From YC2-FULL-38-9 sp964629635 (lineage in GTDB: Bacteria; Patescibacteriota; Microgenomatia; UBA1406; GWC2-37-13), in the NCBI GenBank assembly GCA_964629635.1, contig CAZVQS010000002.1, forward strand, positions 372,001-436,000: 64,000 nt of DNA. Reading direction: 5' to 3'. The notes below the pieces were generated by a model, which was given only the letters and a program-made list of their open reading frames with translations, was not told where the DNA came from and did no database searches. Both the position numbers and the translations under genes were made by a program. The first letter of the stretch is position 1. Each line of letters starts with the position of its first letter. This document shows positions 7,262 through 13,980 of the stretch, piece after piece.

Positions 7262-7525
7262 ATGCCTAATACTATTAAGTTCGACTTTACCGGTTTAGAT
7301 TTACGACTCATTCCGAGAGATCCCGCAGACAATCCACAGGATGATGTCGCCCGAAGCGACGATCCTCCCGCACAGAGCCCGGGAGATGCCGCAATCAACG
7401 ATATCAACCAACGGGACCAGCTGGAAAAGGAGGATACCGTTAACGACCGGTCAATCGACAATCCCCAGAATATCAATAAGGACGACATCGATAACCCCCC
7501 GGGCCAGGGTAATCCGTATCACTGA
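7262..7525 (+). CDS. Small acidic protein 2 of 3
   Basis: An 87-residue, Asp-rich protein (17 Asp, 2 Glu). The N-terminal 20 residues (KFDFTGLDLRLIP) could form a short strand or helix. The rest is polar, with repeated D-N-P and D-D steps, and ends in NPPGQGNPYH, shared with the protein at 7004. ATG 7262 is placed 6 nt after TACGAT, consistent with the leaderless pattern of the window. It is followed 3 nt later by the third acidic gene. Not recognised. Confidence 0.55.
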   Translation: MPNTIKFDFTGLDLRLIPRDPADNPQDDVARSDDPPAQSPGDAAINDINQRDQLEKEDTVNDRSIDNPQNINKDDIDNPPGQGNPYH

Positions 7526-7528
7526 TAT

Positions 7529-7717
7529 ATGGAAACAACCACTATGACGGACAACTTTCCTCAAGAGGATCGAGATGACAACGAACTGGACGACGATATC
7601 GACCTTGATGAGGAGAACAACGAGGTAGCCAGCGAAGACATTTCCCCCGACGACGATCCGGAGGATGCCATTATCGACAAGCCTTTCATTGCACGGGATG
7701 AAGATGATGAGATATGA
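7529..7717 (+). CDS. Small acidic protein 3 of 3
   Basis: A 62-residue protein in which 28 residues are Asp or Glu and only three are basic, so the predicted pI is extremely low. It lacks the NPxxQGxPY tail of the two preceding genes. It starts 3 nt after the previous stop, indicating co-transcription. It is likely disordered. Possible roles (charge mimic, chaperone-like partner of a basic protein, metal buffering) are speculation. tRNA-Val follows 59 nt downstream with its own promoter. Confidence 0.5.
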   Translation: METTTMTDNFPQEDRDDNELDDDIDLDEENNEVASEDISPDDDPEDAIIDKPFIARDEDDEI

Positions 7718-7738
7718 TCCGAATCACGCGTTCTCGCG

Positions 7739-7767
7739 TTGATGAACGCCGGTTTTTGGTATATAAT
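7739..7767 (+). promoter_or_regulatory. Promoter of tRNA-Val
   Basis: TTGATG (7739-7744), a 17-nt spacer and TATAAT (7762-7767) predict a start near 7774, three bases before the mature tRNA 5' end at 7777. Confidence 0.65.
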
Positions 7768-7776
7768 GTCCAATGA

Positions 7777-7850
7777 GGTCGCTTAGCTCAGTTGGCTAGA
7801 GCGTTTCATTGACATTGAAAAGGTCACAGGTTCAAGTCCTGTAGCGACCA
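7777..7850 (+). tRNA. tRNA-Val (GAC)
   Basis: Acceptor GGTCGCT pairs with AGCGACC, the discriminator is A, and the anticodon stem TTTCA/TGAAA encloses TTGACAT, giving anticodon GAC (7811-7813). The T arm is CACAGGTTCAAGTCCTGT. CCA is not encoded. Confidence 0.92.
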
Positions 7851-7906
7851 CTGATATCGGTAGACGGAATTTTTAACGCAAACATGTGAAATGCTTGAAG
7901 TCAAGT

Positions 7907-7936
7907 TTGACTTTAAGGATGGCGGAGTATTACAAT
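7907..7936 (+). promoter_or_regulatory. Promoter of the thrS attenuator leader
   Basis: TTGACT (7907-7912), an 18-nt spacer and TACAAT (7931-7936) predict a start near 7943. The ATG of the leader peptide at 7950 follows within about 7 nt. Confidence 0.65.
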
Positions 7937-7949
7937 ACAGTATAGTGAT

Positions 7950-7997
7950 ATGGTATCAGAACAATTTAGCATTACAACAACCGCGTGCCTCCGGTAA
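7950..7997 (+). CDS. thrS leader peptide (Thr-Thr-Thr)
   Basis: A 15-codon open frame encodes MVSEQFSITTTACLR and ends in TAA (7995-7997). Codons 9-11 are ACA ACA ACC, a run of three Thr. They coincide with the 5' arm (7975-7982) of the first leader hairpin, the position expected for a control region in ribosome-mediated attenuation. The start lies about 7 nt after the predicted transcription start, and no SD is visible, in line with leaderless starts elsewhere here. It has no expected function other than regulating thrS. Confidence 0.75.
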   Translation: MVSEQFSITTTACLR

Positions 7998-8047
7998 GGA
8001 GGGGTTGTTGCATGAGTTAGACACCCCTCCGGATGGAGGGTTTTTTT
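7975..8047 (+). promoter_or_regulatory. thrS transcription attenuator (1:2, 2:3 and 3:4 stems)
   Basis: Stem 1:2 pairs CAACAACC (7975-7982) with GGTTGTTG (8003-8010), with an inner CCTCC/GGAGG. The competing antiterminator 2:3 pairs GGAGGGGT (7998-8005) with ACCCCTCC (8023-8030) over eight perfect pairs. Stem 3:4, CCCTCC (8025-8030) with GGAGGG (8035-8040) followed by seven T (8041-8047), is an intrinsic terminator. A ribosome stalled on the Thr codons would block arm 1, free arm 2 and favour 2:3, so thrS is read. A ribosome at the stop would cover arm 2 and allow 3:4. A TATAAT without a clear -35 at 8073-8078 might allow some bypass. Confidence 0.8.
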
Positions 8048-8085
8048 GTAGCTCGGAAGTTTTTCAATAATTTATAATCAGATAT

Positions 8086-9807
8086 ATGGATACACAAAAC
8101 CTGGACAACCTGCGTCACTCATGTTCACATCTCCTCGCGGCCGCCGTATTGTCGATATGGCCCGACGCGAAACCGACGCTTGGACCGCCGATCGAAAACG
8201 GATTCTATTACGATTTTGATTTTAAAGAGCCGGTATCGGACAAGGATCTCCCGCGGATCGAACAGAAGATGCGCGAAATCGTCAAGTCCTGGAAGGGATT
8301 TGAAAAGATGGAATTGCCTGTTGAGGAAGCAATCAAACAGCTTGCGGGAAACGAGTACAAAACGGAGCTGGTGAAGGAACACGGGGGAAAAGGGGAACAC
8401 ATCACGTTCTACAAATCCGGGGATTTCACCGATCTCTGCAAAGGCGGCCATGTCGATAACCCGAAGGAAATGCTCAAACACTTCAAACTACTCTCAGTCG
8501 CAGGCGCCTACTGGAGAGGAAGCGAGAAGAACAAGATGCTTACCCGCATTTACGGCACTGCGTTTTCCACAAAAGAGGAGCTGGAATCGTACCTCAAGCA
8601 GATGGAAGAAGCAAAAAAGCGAGACCACCGCAAGCTCGGACGAGAACTTGAACTGTTCACAATATCTCCCGAGGTGGGTCAGGGTCTGACTGTCTGGATG
8701 CCGAAAGGATCCGTACTGCGGCGCCAGGTGGAAAATTACATGGTACAGGAGCAGGAGAAACTCGGGTTCAGCCACGTGTACAGTCCGCACATCGGACTCA
8801 AAAGCCTGTGGGAAAAGTCCGGCCATTGGGACCTCTACCGGGAAAAAATGTACGCGCCCATGAACGTGGAAGGCGTCGATTATCTCGTGAAGCCGATGAC
8901 CTGTCCCATGCACATCCAGTCCTTCACGTTCCGGCCCCGGTCATACCGCGAACTTCCGTACCGCATCGCTGAAATAGCGTCCGTATACCGCTATGAACAG
9001 TCAGGCGAGCTGAACGGCCTCCTGCGGGTGCGTGCTTTCACGCAGGACGATGCGCATATTTTCTGCACCCAGGAACAAGCAGTCGACGAGTTCCTTTCGG
9101 TATTCACGTTTATCCAGAAGCTTTATAAAAAATTCGGATTCGAAAAATACCGGGTACGTCTCGGCATCCGGTCGGACAAGGAAAAGTATCTCGGCAGCAA
9201 CGAACTGTGGGAAAAAGCGCAGGAAAAAGCGATAACGGCCCTCAAGCAGATCAACGCCGATTACTTCATATCCGAAGGCGATGCCGCTTTCTACGGACCG
9301 AAGGCAGACTTCCTCATCAAGGACGCGCTCGGACGCGAGTGGCAGTGCGGCACGGTGCAGATAGATTTCATGCTGCCGGAACGGTTCGGATTGAAATACA
9401 TTGACGCGGAGGGCAAAGAACAGACTCCGGTCATGATACACCGGGCGCCTTTGGGTTCCCTTGAACGATTCCTTGCCATACTCATCGAGAATTACGGCGG
9501 CGCCTTCCCGTTCTGGCTCGCGCCGGTCCAGGCTGCAGTGCTTCCCATTTCCGACAAGCATAACGGGTATGCCGAAAGCGTCACCCGGGAGCTGATGCGC
9601 AACGGAATACGGACCGAGTTCAACGGTGAGCCCGAGCGGATCGGCAAAAAAATACGAACCGCAACCTTGCAAAAAGTACCTTATATGGTTATAATGGGTG
9701 ATGCTGAAGTCGAATCCTCAACGGTGGCCATCCGGACACGGGAGGGCAAAGACCTCGGCAAAATGACGGTTAACGATTTTATCCAATCCCTAAAAAACAC
9801 CAATTGA
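8086..9807 (+). CDS. thrS: Threonyl-tRNA synthetase, without TGS domain
   Basis: A 573-residue class II synthetase charging tRNA-Thr. It begins directly in the N2 editing domain, with HSCSH (residues 11-15) and C118/H122 in DLCKGGH as the editing-site residues. It therefore lacks the roughly 60-residue TGS domain of usual ThrRS (about 640 aa). The catalytic core keeps TCPMH (zinc Cys), motif 2 (RVRAFTQDDAH) and motif 3 (HRAPLGSLERF). The C-terminal anticodon domain ends in VNDFIQSLK. It is the first gene of thrS-infC-rpmI-rplT-pheS-pheT and is controlled by the attenuator at 7950-8047. Confidence 0.95.
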   Translation: MDTQNLDNLRHSCSHLLAAAVLSIWPDAKPTLGPPIENGFYYDFDFKEPVSDKDLPRIEQKMREIVKSWKGFEKMELPVEEAIKQLAGNEYKTELVKEHGGKGEHITFYKSGDFTDLCKGGHVDNPKEMLKHFKLLSVAGAYWRGSEKNKMLTRIYGTAFSTKEELESYLKQMEEAKKRDHRKLGRELELFTISPEVGQGLTVWMPKGSVLRRQVENYMVQEQEKLGFSHVYSPHIGLKSLWEKSGHWDLYREKMYAPMNVEGVDYLVKPMTCPMHIQSFTFRPRSYRELPYRIAEIASVYRYEQSGELNGLLRVRAFTQDDAHIFCTQEQAVDEFLSVFTFIQKLYKKFGFEKYRVRLGIRSDKEKYLGSNELWEKAQEKAITALKQINADYFISEGDAAFYGPKADFLIKDALGREWQCGTVQIDFMLPERFGLKYIDAEGKEQTPVMIHRAPLGSLERFLAILIENYGGAFPFWLAPVQAAVLPISDKHNGYAESVTRELMRNGIRTEFNGEPERIGKKIRTATLQKVPYMVIMGDAEVESSTVAIRTREGKDLGKMTVNDFIQSLKNTN

Positions 9808-10337
9808 GAAATACGTACCACAGGAGTCCGCCCCGCAAGTTCTGGACGATAAACTACCGTATAAATTCGCCCCAGTTGCGCGTCATAGACCACGAAGGCA
9901 AACAGATTGGTGTCATCACGAAAGATGAAGCGATCCGCATCGCGCAGGACCACGACATGGATCTGGTCCTTATCGCGGAACGTGCGGTACCGCCGGTAGC
10001 AAAAATCGTCAACTTCAAGAAATTTTTGTATCAGGAGGAGAAAAAGCAGAAGGAAGCGCGCAAAGGCATAAAAAAGAGCGTGGTAAAGGACGTGAAACTG
10101 TCCCTATTTATCGGTCCGGCGGATTTCGACCGGCTCGTGAACAAGGCAAAGGAGTTTCTTGCGTCCGGAAACCAGGTGCGTGTCAATCTCACGCTCAAAG
10201 GCCGCGAAATGGGAAAACGGGATATGGCGTTTGAACTGATCCGCAAATACATGGGCATGCTGGGGGACATAAACATATCCAAGGAACCGCGTCTTGAAGG
10301 CCGCGTGATCCGCGCTGTTGTTGCAAAGAAGAAGTGA
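9804..10337 (+). CDS. infC: Translation initiation factor IF-3
   Basis: IF-3 (177 aa if started at TTG 9804) binds the 30S subunit and monitors start-codon fidelity. The N-domain begins at YRINSPQLRVID, the linker is Lys-rich, and the C-domain includes GNQVRVNLTLKGREM. No ATG or GTG start exists in frame before the N-domain. The only conventional candidate is TTG 9804, which overlaps the thrS stop (TTGA). AGGAG at 9822-9826 lies inside the frame without a start codon at usual spacing. Rare starts are typical of infC because IF-3 discriminates against them in autoregulation. Confidence 0.9.
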   Translation: MRNTYHRSPPRKFWTINYRINSPQLRVIDHEGKQIGVITKDEAIRIAQDHDMDLVLIAERAVPPVAKIVNFKKFLYQEEKKQKEARKGIKKSVVKDVKLSLFIGPADFDRLVNKAKEFLASGNQVRVNLTLKGREMGKRDMAFELIRKYMGMLGDINISKEPRLEGRVIRAVVAKKK

Positions 10338-10369
10338 ATGCTATATAATAAACTTTTACGTTTCATCAT

Positions 10370-10570
10370 ATGAAAGTCAAACAGAAAACACACAAAGGCG
10401 CTGCAAAGAGGTTCAAGATCTCCAAAAACGGGAAAGTCCTGCACCGCTCGATCAAACTGCGCCACCTGAGGACCAAGAAAGGCAAAAAAACCGTACGCAG
10501 GCTCAAGCTGATGAAATCGGTTGAAGGCACATTCGCGAAGAAATTGAAAAAAATATTAGCAATCAAATAA
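10370..10570 (+). CDS. rpmI: 50S ribosomal protein L35 (bL35)
   Basis: A 66-residue, highly basic protein with the L35 pattern: MKVKQKTHKGAAKRFKISKN at the start, HLRTKK in the middle and a C-terminal KKLKKILAI. Full length for the family. It sits between infC and rplT as in most bacteria. TATAAT-like sequence lies between infC and this gene (around 10345), so a secondary promoter is possible. Confidence 0.95.
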   Translation: MKVKQKTHKGAAKRFKISKNGKVLHRSIKLRHLRTKKGKKTVRRLKLMKSVEGTFAKKLKKILAIK

Positions 10571-10576
10571 ACCCAT

Positions 10577-10921
10577 ATGGTAAGAGTCAAAGGCGGCATA
10601 CACACAAGACGCAAACACAAAAAAGTATTGAAATCGGCGAAAGGTTACTGGATGACCCGCCACAAACAGTTCAAGAAAGCGAAAGAAGCGACACTCCATG
10701 CGGGACAGTATGCATATGACGGACGCAAACTCAAAAAACGCGATTTCAGATCGCTTTGGATCGTACGCCTGAACGCGGCATTGCGCCCCCTGGGACTTAC
10801 CTACAGCAAATTCATCAATAAGCTCGCCGAAAAAAAAGTGGAGCTTGACCGGAAGGTGCTTTCACAGATCGCCGTCGAACATCCGGACGCGTTCACGAAA
10901 ATCGTGGAAAAGGTCAAATAA
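10577..10921 (+). CDS. rplT: 50S ribosomal protein L20 (bL20)
   Basis: A 114-residue basic protein with the family landmarks MVRVKGG, HKKVLKSAKGYW, DFRSLWIVRLNAA and YSKFINKL. L20 is an early 50S assembly protein and in other bacteria represses the rpmI-rplT cistrons. Separated by 6 nt from rpmI, so translation is probably coupled. No clear SD precedes the ATG. Confidence 0.95.
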   Translation: MVRVKGGIHTRRKHKKVLKSAKGYWMTRHKQFKKAKEATLHAGQYAYDGRKLKKRDFRSLWIVRLNAALRPLGLTYSKFINKLAEKKVELDRKVLSQIAVEHPDAFTKIVEKVK

Positions 10922-10948
10922 CTCATACTCCATTTGCTATAATGAGGC

Positions 10949-11992
10949 ATGGCAACAGACCTGAAGGATCTTCTGAATTCATGCAAAGATGCGCTTACCC
11001 AATCAAATGATCTTGACTCGCTTGCGCAGACCGAAACCGCATATCTTGGCCGGAACGGCAAAATAAACGACCTCTTCAAAACACTCAAAGACATACCTGC
11101 GGACAAACGCAAAGCCTTCGGCGCTGAAATCAACGAACTTAAAAACGAAATTACCCGTCTTATTGAAGCTCGTAAACGCGAATTGACGCAAAAACAGGAA
11201 AACGGGACCTTCACCGACCTCACCCTGCCGGGTACAAAGTATCCGAAAGGAAGCATTCACCTGATTTCCATAGCTATCGATGAAATAAGCCGCATTTTCG
11301 AAAAAATAGGTTTCATCCGCGTTTCCTATCCGGAAGTGGAATACGAGTTTTTCTCGTTCGAGTCGCTGAATATGCCGAAAACCCACGCCGCCCGTGACGA
11401 TTTCGAAACCTCATTCATCGAGGCGCCCCCTTCCCCGGAATACGGGAAAATGCTTTTAACCCCCCACACGTCATCGGGGCAGGTAAGGGAAATGTGGCGC
11501 GTAAAAACGCCGCCCATCCGCATGATTAATATCGCCAAAACCTATCGCCCCAACTGGGACGCGACACACACACCCATGTTCTTCCAGTTTGAGGGACTGT
11601 GCGTCGACCGGGACATTAATATAACCCACCTCAAGGGAACGCTTGACCATTTTGTAAAGGAATATTTCGGATCCGATATCGAGGCGCGCCTGCGCCCCCA
11701 CCACTTCCAGTTCACCGAACCGTCCTTTGAAGTGGACGTCACCTGTACGGTATGCAAGGGTAAAGCGAAAGTGAACGGAGCCAAATGCAAAGTCTGCAAA
11801 TCCGGCTGGCTGGAGCTGGGAGGGACGGGTATGGTACACCCCAATGTATTGAAGGCCGGCAAAATCGACCCCGCAGAGTACTCCGGATGGGCGTTCGGAT
11901 TCGGCATTGAACGGGTTATCATGATGAAATACGGGATAGACGATATCAGGAACTACTATTCGGGGGATATAAGATTTTTGGAACAATTCTAA
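10949..11992 (+). CDS. pheS: Phenylalanyl-tRNA synthetase alpha subunit
   Basis: A 347-residue class II catalytic subunit. An N-terminal coiled coil (about residues 1-90) precedes the core, with GYPEVE-like motif 1 (RVSYPEVEYEFF), the PxHTSSGQVR segment and a cysteine quartet (CTVC and CKVC) before WLELGGTGMVHP. The cysteine quartet is seen in many bacterial PheS. TATAAT lies 5 nt before the ATG, so besides read-through from thrS this gene may have its own leaderless transcript. pheT follows after 1 nt. Confidence 0.95.
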   Translation: MATDLKDLLNSCKDALTQSNDLDSLAQTETAYLGRNGKINDLFKTLKDIPADKRKAFGAEINELKNEITRLIEARKRELTQKQENGTFTDLTLPGTKYPKGSIHLISIAIDEISRIFEKIGFIRVSYPEVEYEFFSFESLNMPKTHAARDDFETSFIEAPPSPEYGKMLLTPHTSSGQVREMWRVKTPPIRMINIAKTYRPNWDATHTPMFFQFEGLCVDRDINITHLKGTLDHFVKEYFGSDIEARLRPHHFQFTEPSFEVDVTCTVCKGKAKVNGAKCKVCKSGWLELGGTGMVHPNVLKAGKIDPAEYSGWAFGFGIERVIMMKYGIDDIRNYYSGDIRFLEQF

Positions 11993-11993
11993 T

Positions 11994-13967
11994 ATGAACA
12001 TACGCATCACCCACAGCTGGCTGCTGGAATACCTAGACACGAAGGCGGATCCGTACGAAATACAGAAATACCTTTCCCTCTGCGGACCGTCAATCGAACA
12101 GGTGGACAAGCTGGAAAACGGCGATTATGCGTATGACATCGAGATCACGTCAAACCGGGTGGATACGGCCTCGGTCATCGGCATCGCCCGTGAGGCGGCG
12201 ACCATATTAACCCGGTTCGGATTCCCATCAACGTTCAGGAATCCGTGGCCTGAGGAACCCGAGACACCCGTAAAAAGCCTGCCCCTTGAAATCACCGATC
12301 ATGAAGGCAGCTGCAGACGTATCCTTGCGGTCATCATGGACAACGTCAAGGTTGCGGATTCCGATCCCGTGGTAAAATCGCGGCTTGAAGCTGCAGGCAT
12401 CAGGTCTCTCAATAACCTGGTTGACGTAACCAATTATGTCATGATGGAAATCGGCCATCCGACGCACGTATTCGATTACGACCGCATCGGTACGAACCGC
12501 TTCCTCATACGCCATGCGAAAAAAGGGGAGACGATCGTCACTCTCGACGGAAAGGAATACTCGCTTAACGACAAGGACATCATCATTGATGACGGCACCG
12601 GACGCATCGTTGACCTTCCCGGCATAATGGGAACGGAAAACAGCGTGGTAACAGACGATACGAAACGTATCATCTTCTTTATAGAATCGAATGACCCGGT
12701 GGCGATCCGCGGCAGTTCCATGCGTTATGGCATCCGGACCATGGCTGCCACCATAAACGAGAAAAGCCCTGACTTCAACCTGGCAAAAGTCGCGCTCCTG
12801 CGGGGCATTGAGCTATTCAGGAAGCATGCCCATGCGCGTATCGCATCCGGAATCATAGACATATACCGCAATAAACCCGAGACACCGAGAATCGAAACAT
12901 CGGTAGGATTCATAAATAAGCGCATCGGCGTTGAACTGCCGCAGTCCCAGATCGTATCCATACTCAAACAGCTGGAATTCGCGGTGGTAGAAAAGGGGGG
13001 CAATCTGAGCATTGATGTCCCTTCTTTCAGAAGCAGCGACGTGAGCATCCCCGAGGATATCGTGGAGGAAGTGGCACGCATTTACGGGTACCACAATCTT
13101 CCCAACGCGCTTTCACCGGCTGCCTATGTAAAACAGCCGCCCGAAATGGAGGAGCTTTTTGTATACCAAAGCAAAATCAAAACGTTCCTGAAGCACCTGG
13201 GACTCAACGAAGTGCTCAACTACTCGATGATATCAAAGGAAATGCTGGAAAACCTCGGTATGGATCCGGAAAAGCATCTCCACCTCGCAAACGTAATGTC
13301 TGAGGAAATCAAATACCTGAGAACTTCGCTTCTGCCGTCCCTTGTGAAAAACATTAAAACAAACGAAGGAAGGGCGGTAAACCTGAAACTTTTTGAACTT
13401 GCCAAAGTGTATGAACCGCGCGAAAAGAGCCTGCCGGAAGAAAGCTATAAATTGGGTATTGCCGTAAATACTTCGCTTCATGACCTGAAGGGGATAGTGG
13501 AAGCTTTGCTTTCCGAACTCCACATCGAATCGTACTCGTTCGGTACCGGTGATAATGCGGTATTCGCGCAGAACGCATCACTCAAATTGAGTGTAAATGA
13601 AGTGACTGCCGGAAACATTGGAGCTTTGAAACTTACATATGCGCAGAAAACCGGGATGAAAAGCGGATGTTTCCTCGCGGAACTTGATTTCAAAAACCTT
13701 ATCCGGTTCAGGAAAGCGGTTGCCGCATACCGGCCCCTCCATCCCTTCGCCGTCATCAAACTGGACCGTACGGTCGAACTTACACGGGAGACCGGGTACG
13801 AAGCGCTGAGACGCACAGCGTTTGAAACCTCTAAACTTCTCGTGAAGCTTGAGGTCGTCGATACCTACAAAAACAGGGTTACCCTGCGGTACTACTTTTC
13901 CTCGCCCGCAAGAAACATCACGGATGAGGAAGCGAAAAAAGAACTTGAGGCAATCTCCCGTTTATAA
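11994..13967 (+). CDS. pheT: Phenylalanyl-tRNA synthetase beta subunit, short form
   Basis: A 657-residue beta subunit; the family is usually about 790-800 aa. After the B1 module (EITSNRVDTASVIGIARE) the chain passes straight to the B3/B4 editing module (NNLVDVTNYVMMEIGHPTH, GIMGTENS), so the EMAP/OB tRNA-binding B2 insert is missing. The B5 domain, catalytic-like core (YMISKEML-type region) and a C-terminal ferredoxin-like anticodon-binding domain ending in RNITDEEAKKEL are present. It works with PheS as a heterotetramer. It is convergent with the PBP gene, 13 nt apart. Confidence 0.93.
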   Translation: MNIRITHSWLLEYLDTKADPYEIQKYLSLCGPSIEQVDKLENGDYAYDIEITSNRVDTASVIGIAREAATILTRFGFPSTFRNPWPEEPETPVKSLPLEITDHEGSCRRILAVIMDNVKVADSDPVVKSRLEAAGIRSLNNLVDVTNYVMMEIGHPTHVFDYDRIGTNRFLIRHAKKGETIVTLDGKEYSLNDKDIIIDDGTGRIVDLPGIMGTENSVVTDDTKRIIFFIESNDPVAIRGSSMRYGIRTMAATINEKSPDFNLAKVALLRGIELFRKHAHARIASGIIDIYRNKPETPRIETSVGFINKRIGVELPQSQIVSILKQLEFAVVEKGGNLSIDVPSFRSSDVSIPEDIVEEVARIYGYHNLPNALSPAAYVKQPPEMEELFVYQSKIKTFLKHLGLNEVLNYSMISKEMLENLGMDPEKHLHLANVMSEEIKYLRTSLLPSLVKNIKTNEGRAVNLKLFELAKVYEPREKSLPEESYKLGIAVNTSLHDLKGIVEALLSELHIESYSFGTGDNAVFAQNASLKLSVNEVTAGNIGALKLTYAQKTGMKSGCFLAELDFKNLIRFRKAVAAYRPLHPFAVIKLDRTVELTRETGYEALRRTAFETSKLLVKLEVVDTYKNRVTLRYYFSSPARNITDEEAKKELEAISRL

Positions 13968-13980
13968 AGCCCCTATCCTG

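Noticed and set aside
7851..8085. T-box riboswitch upstream of thrS
   Set aside because: No T-box consensus or specifier-loop layout is present; the leader peptide and three-stem arrangement explain the region better.
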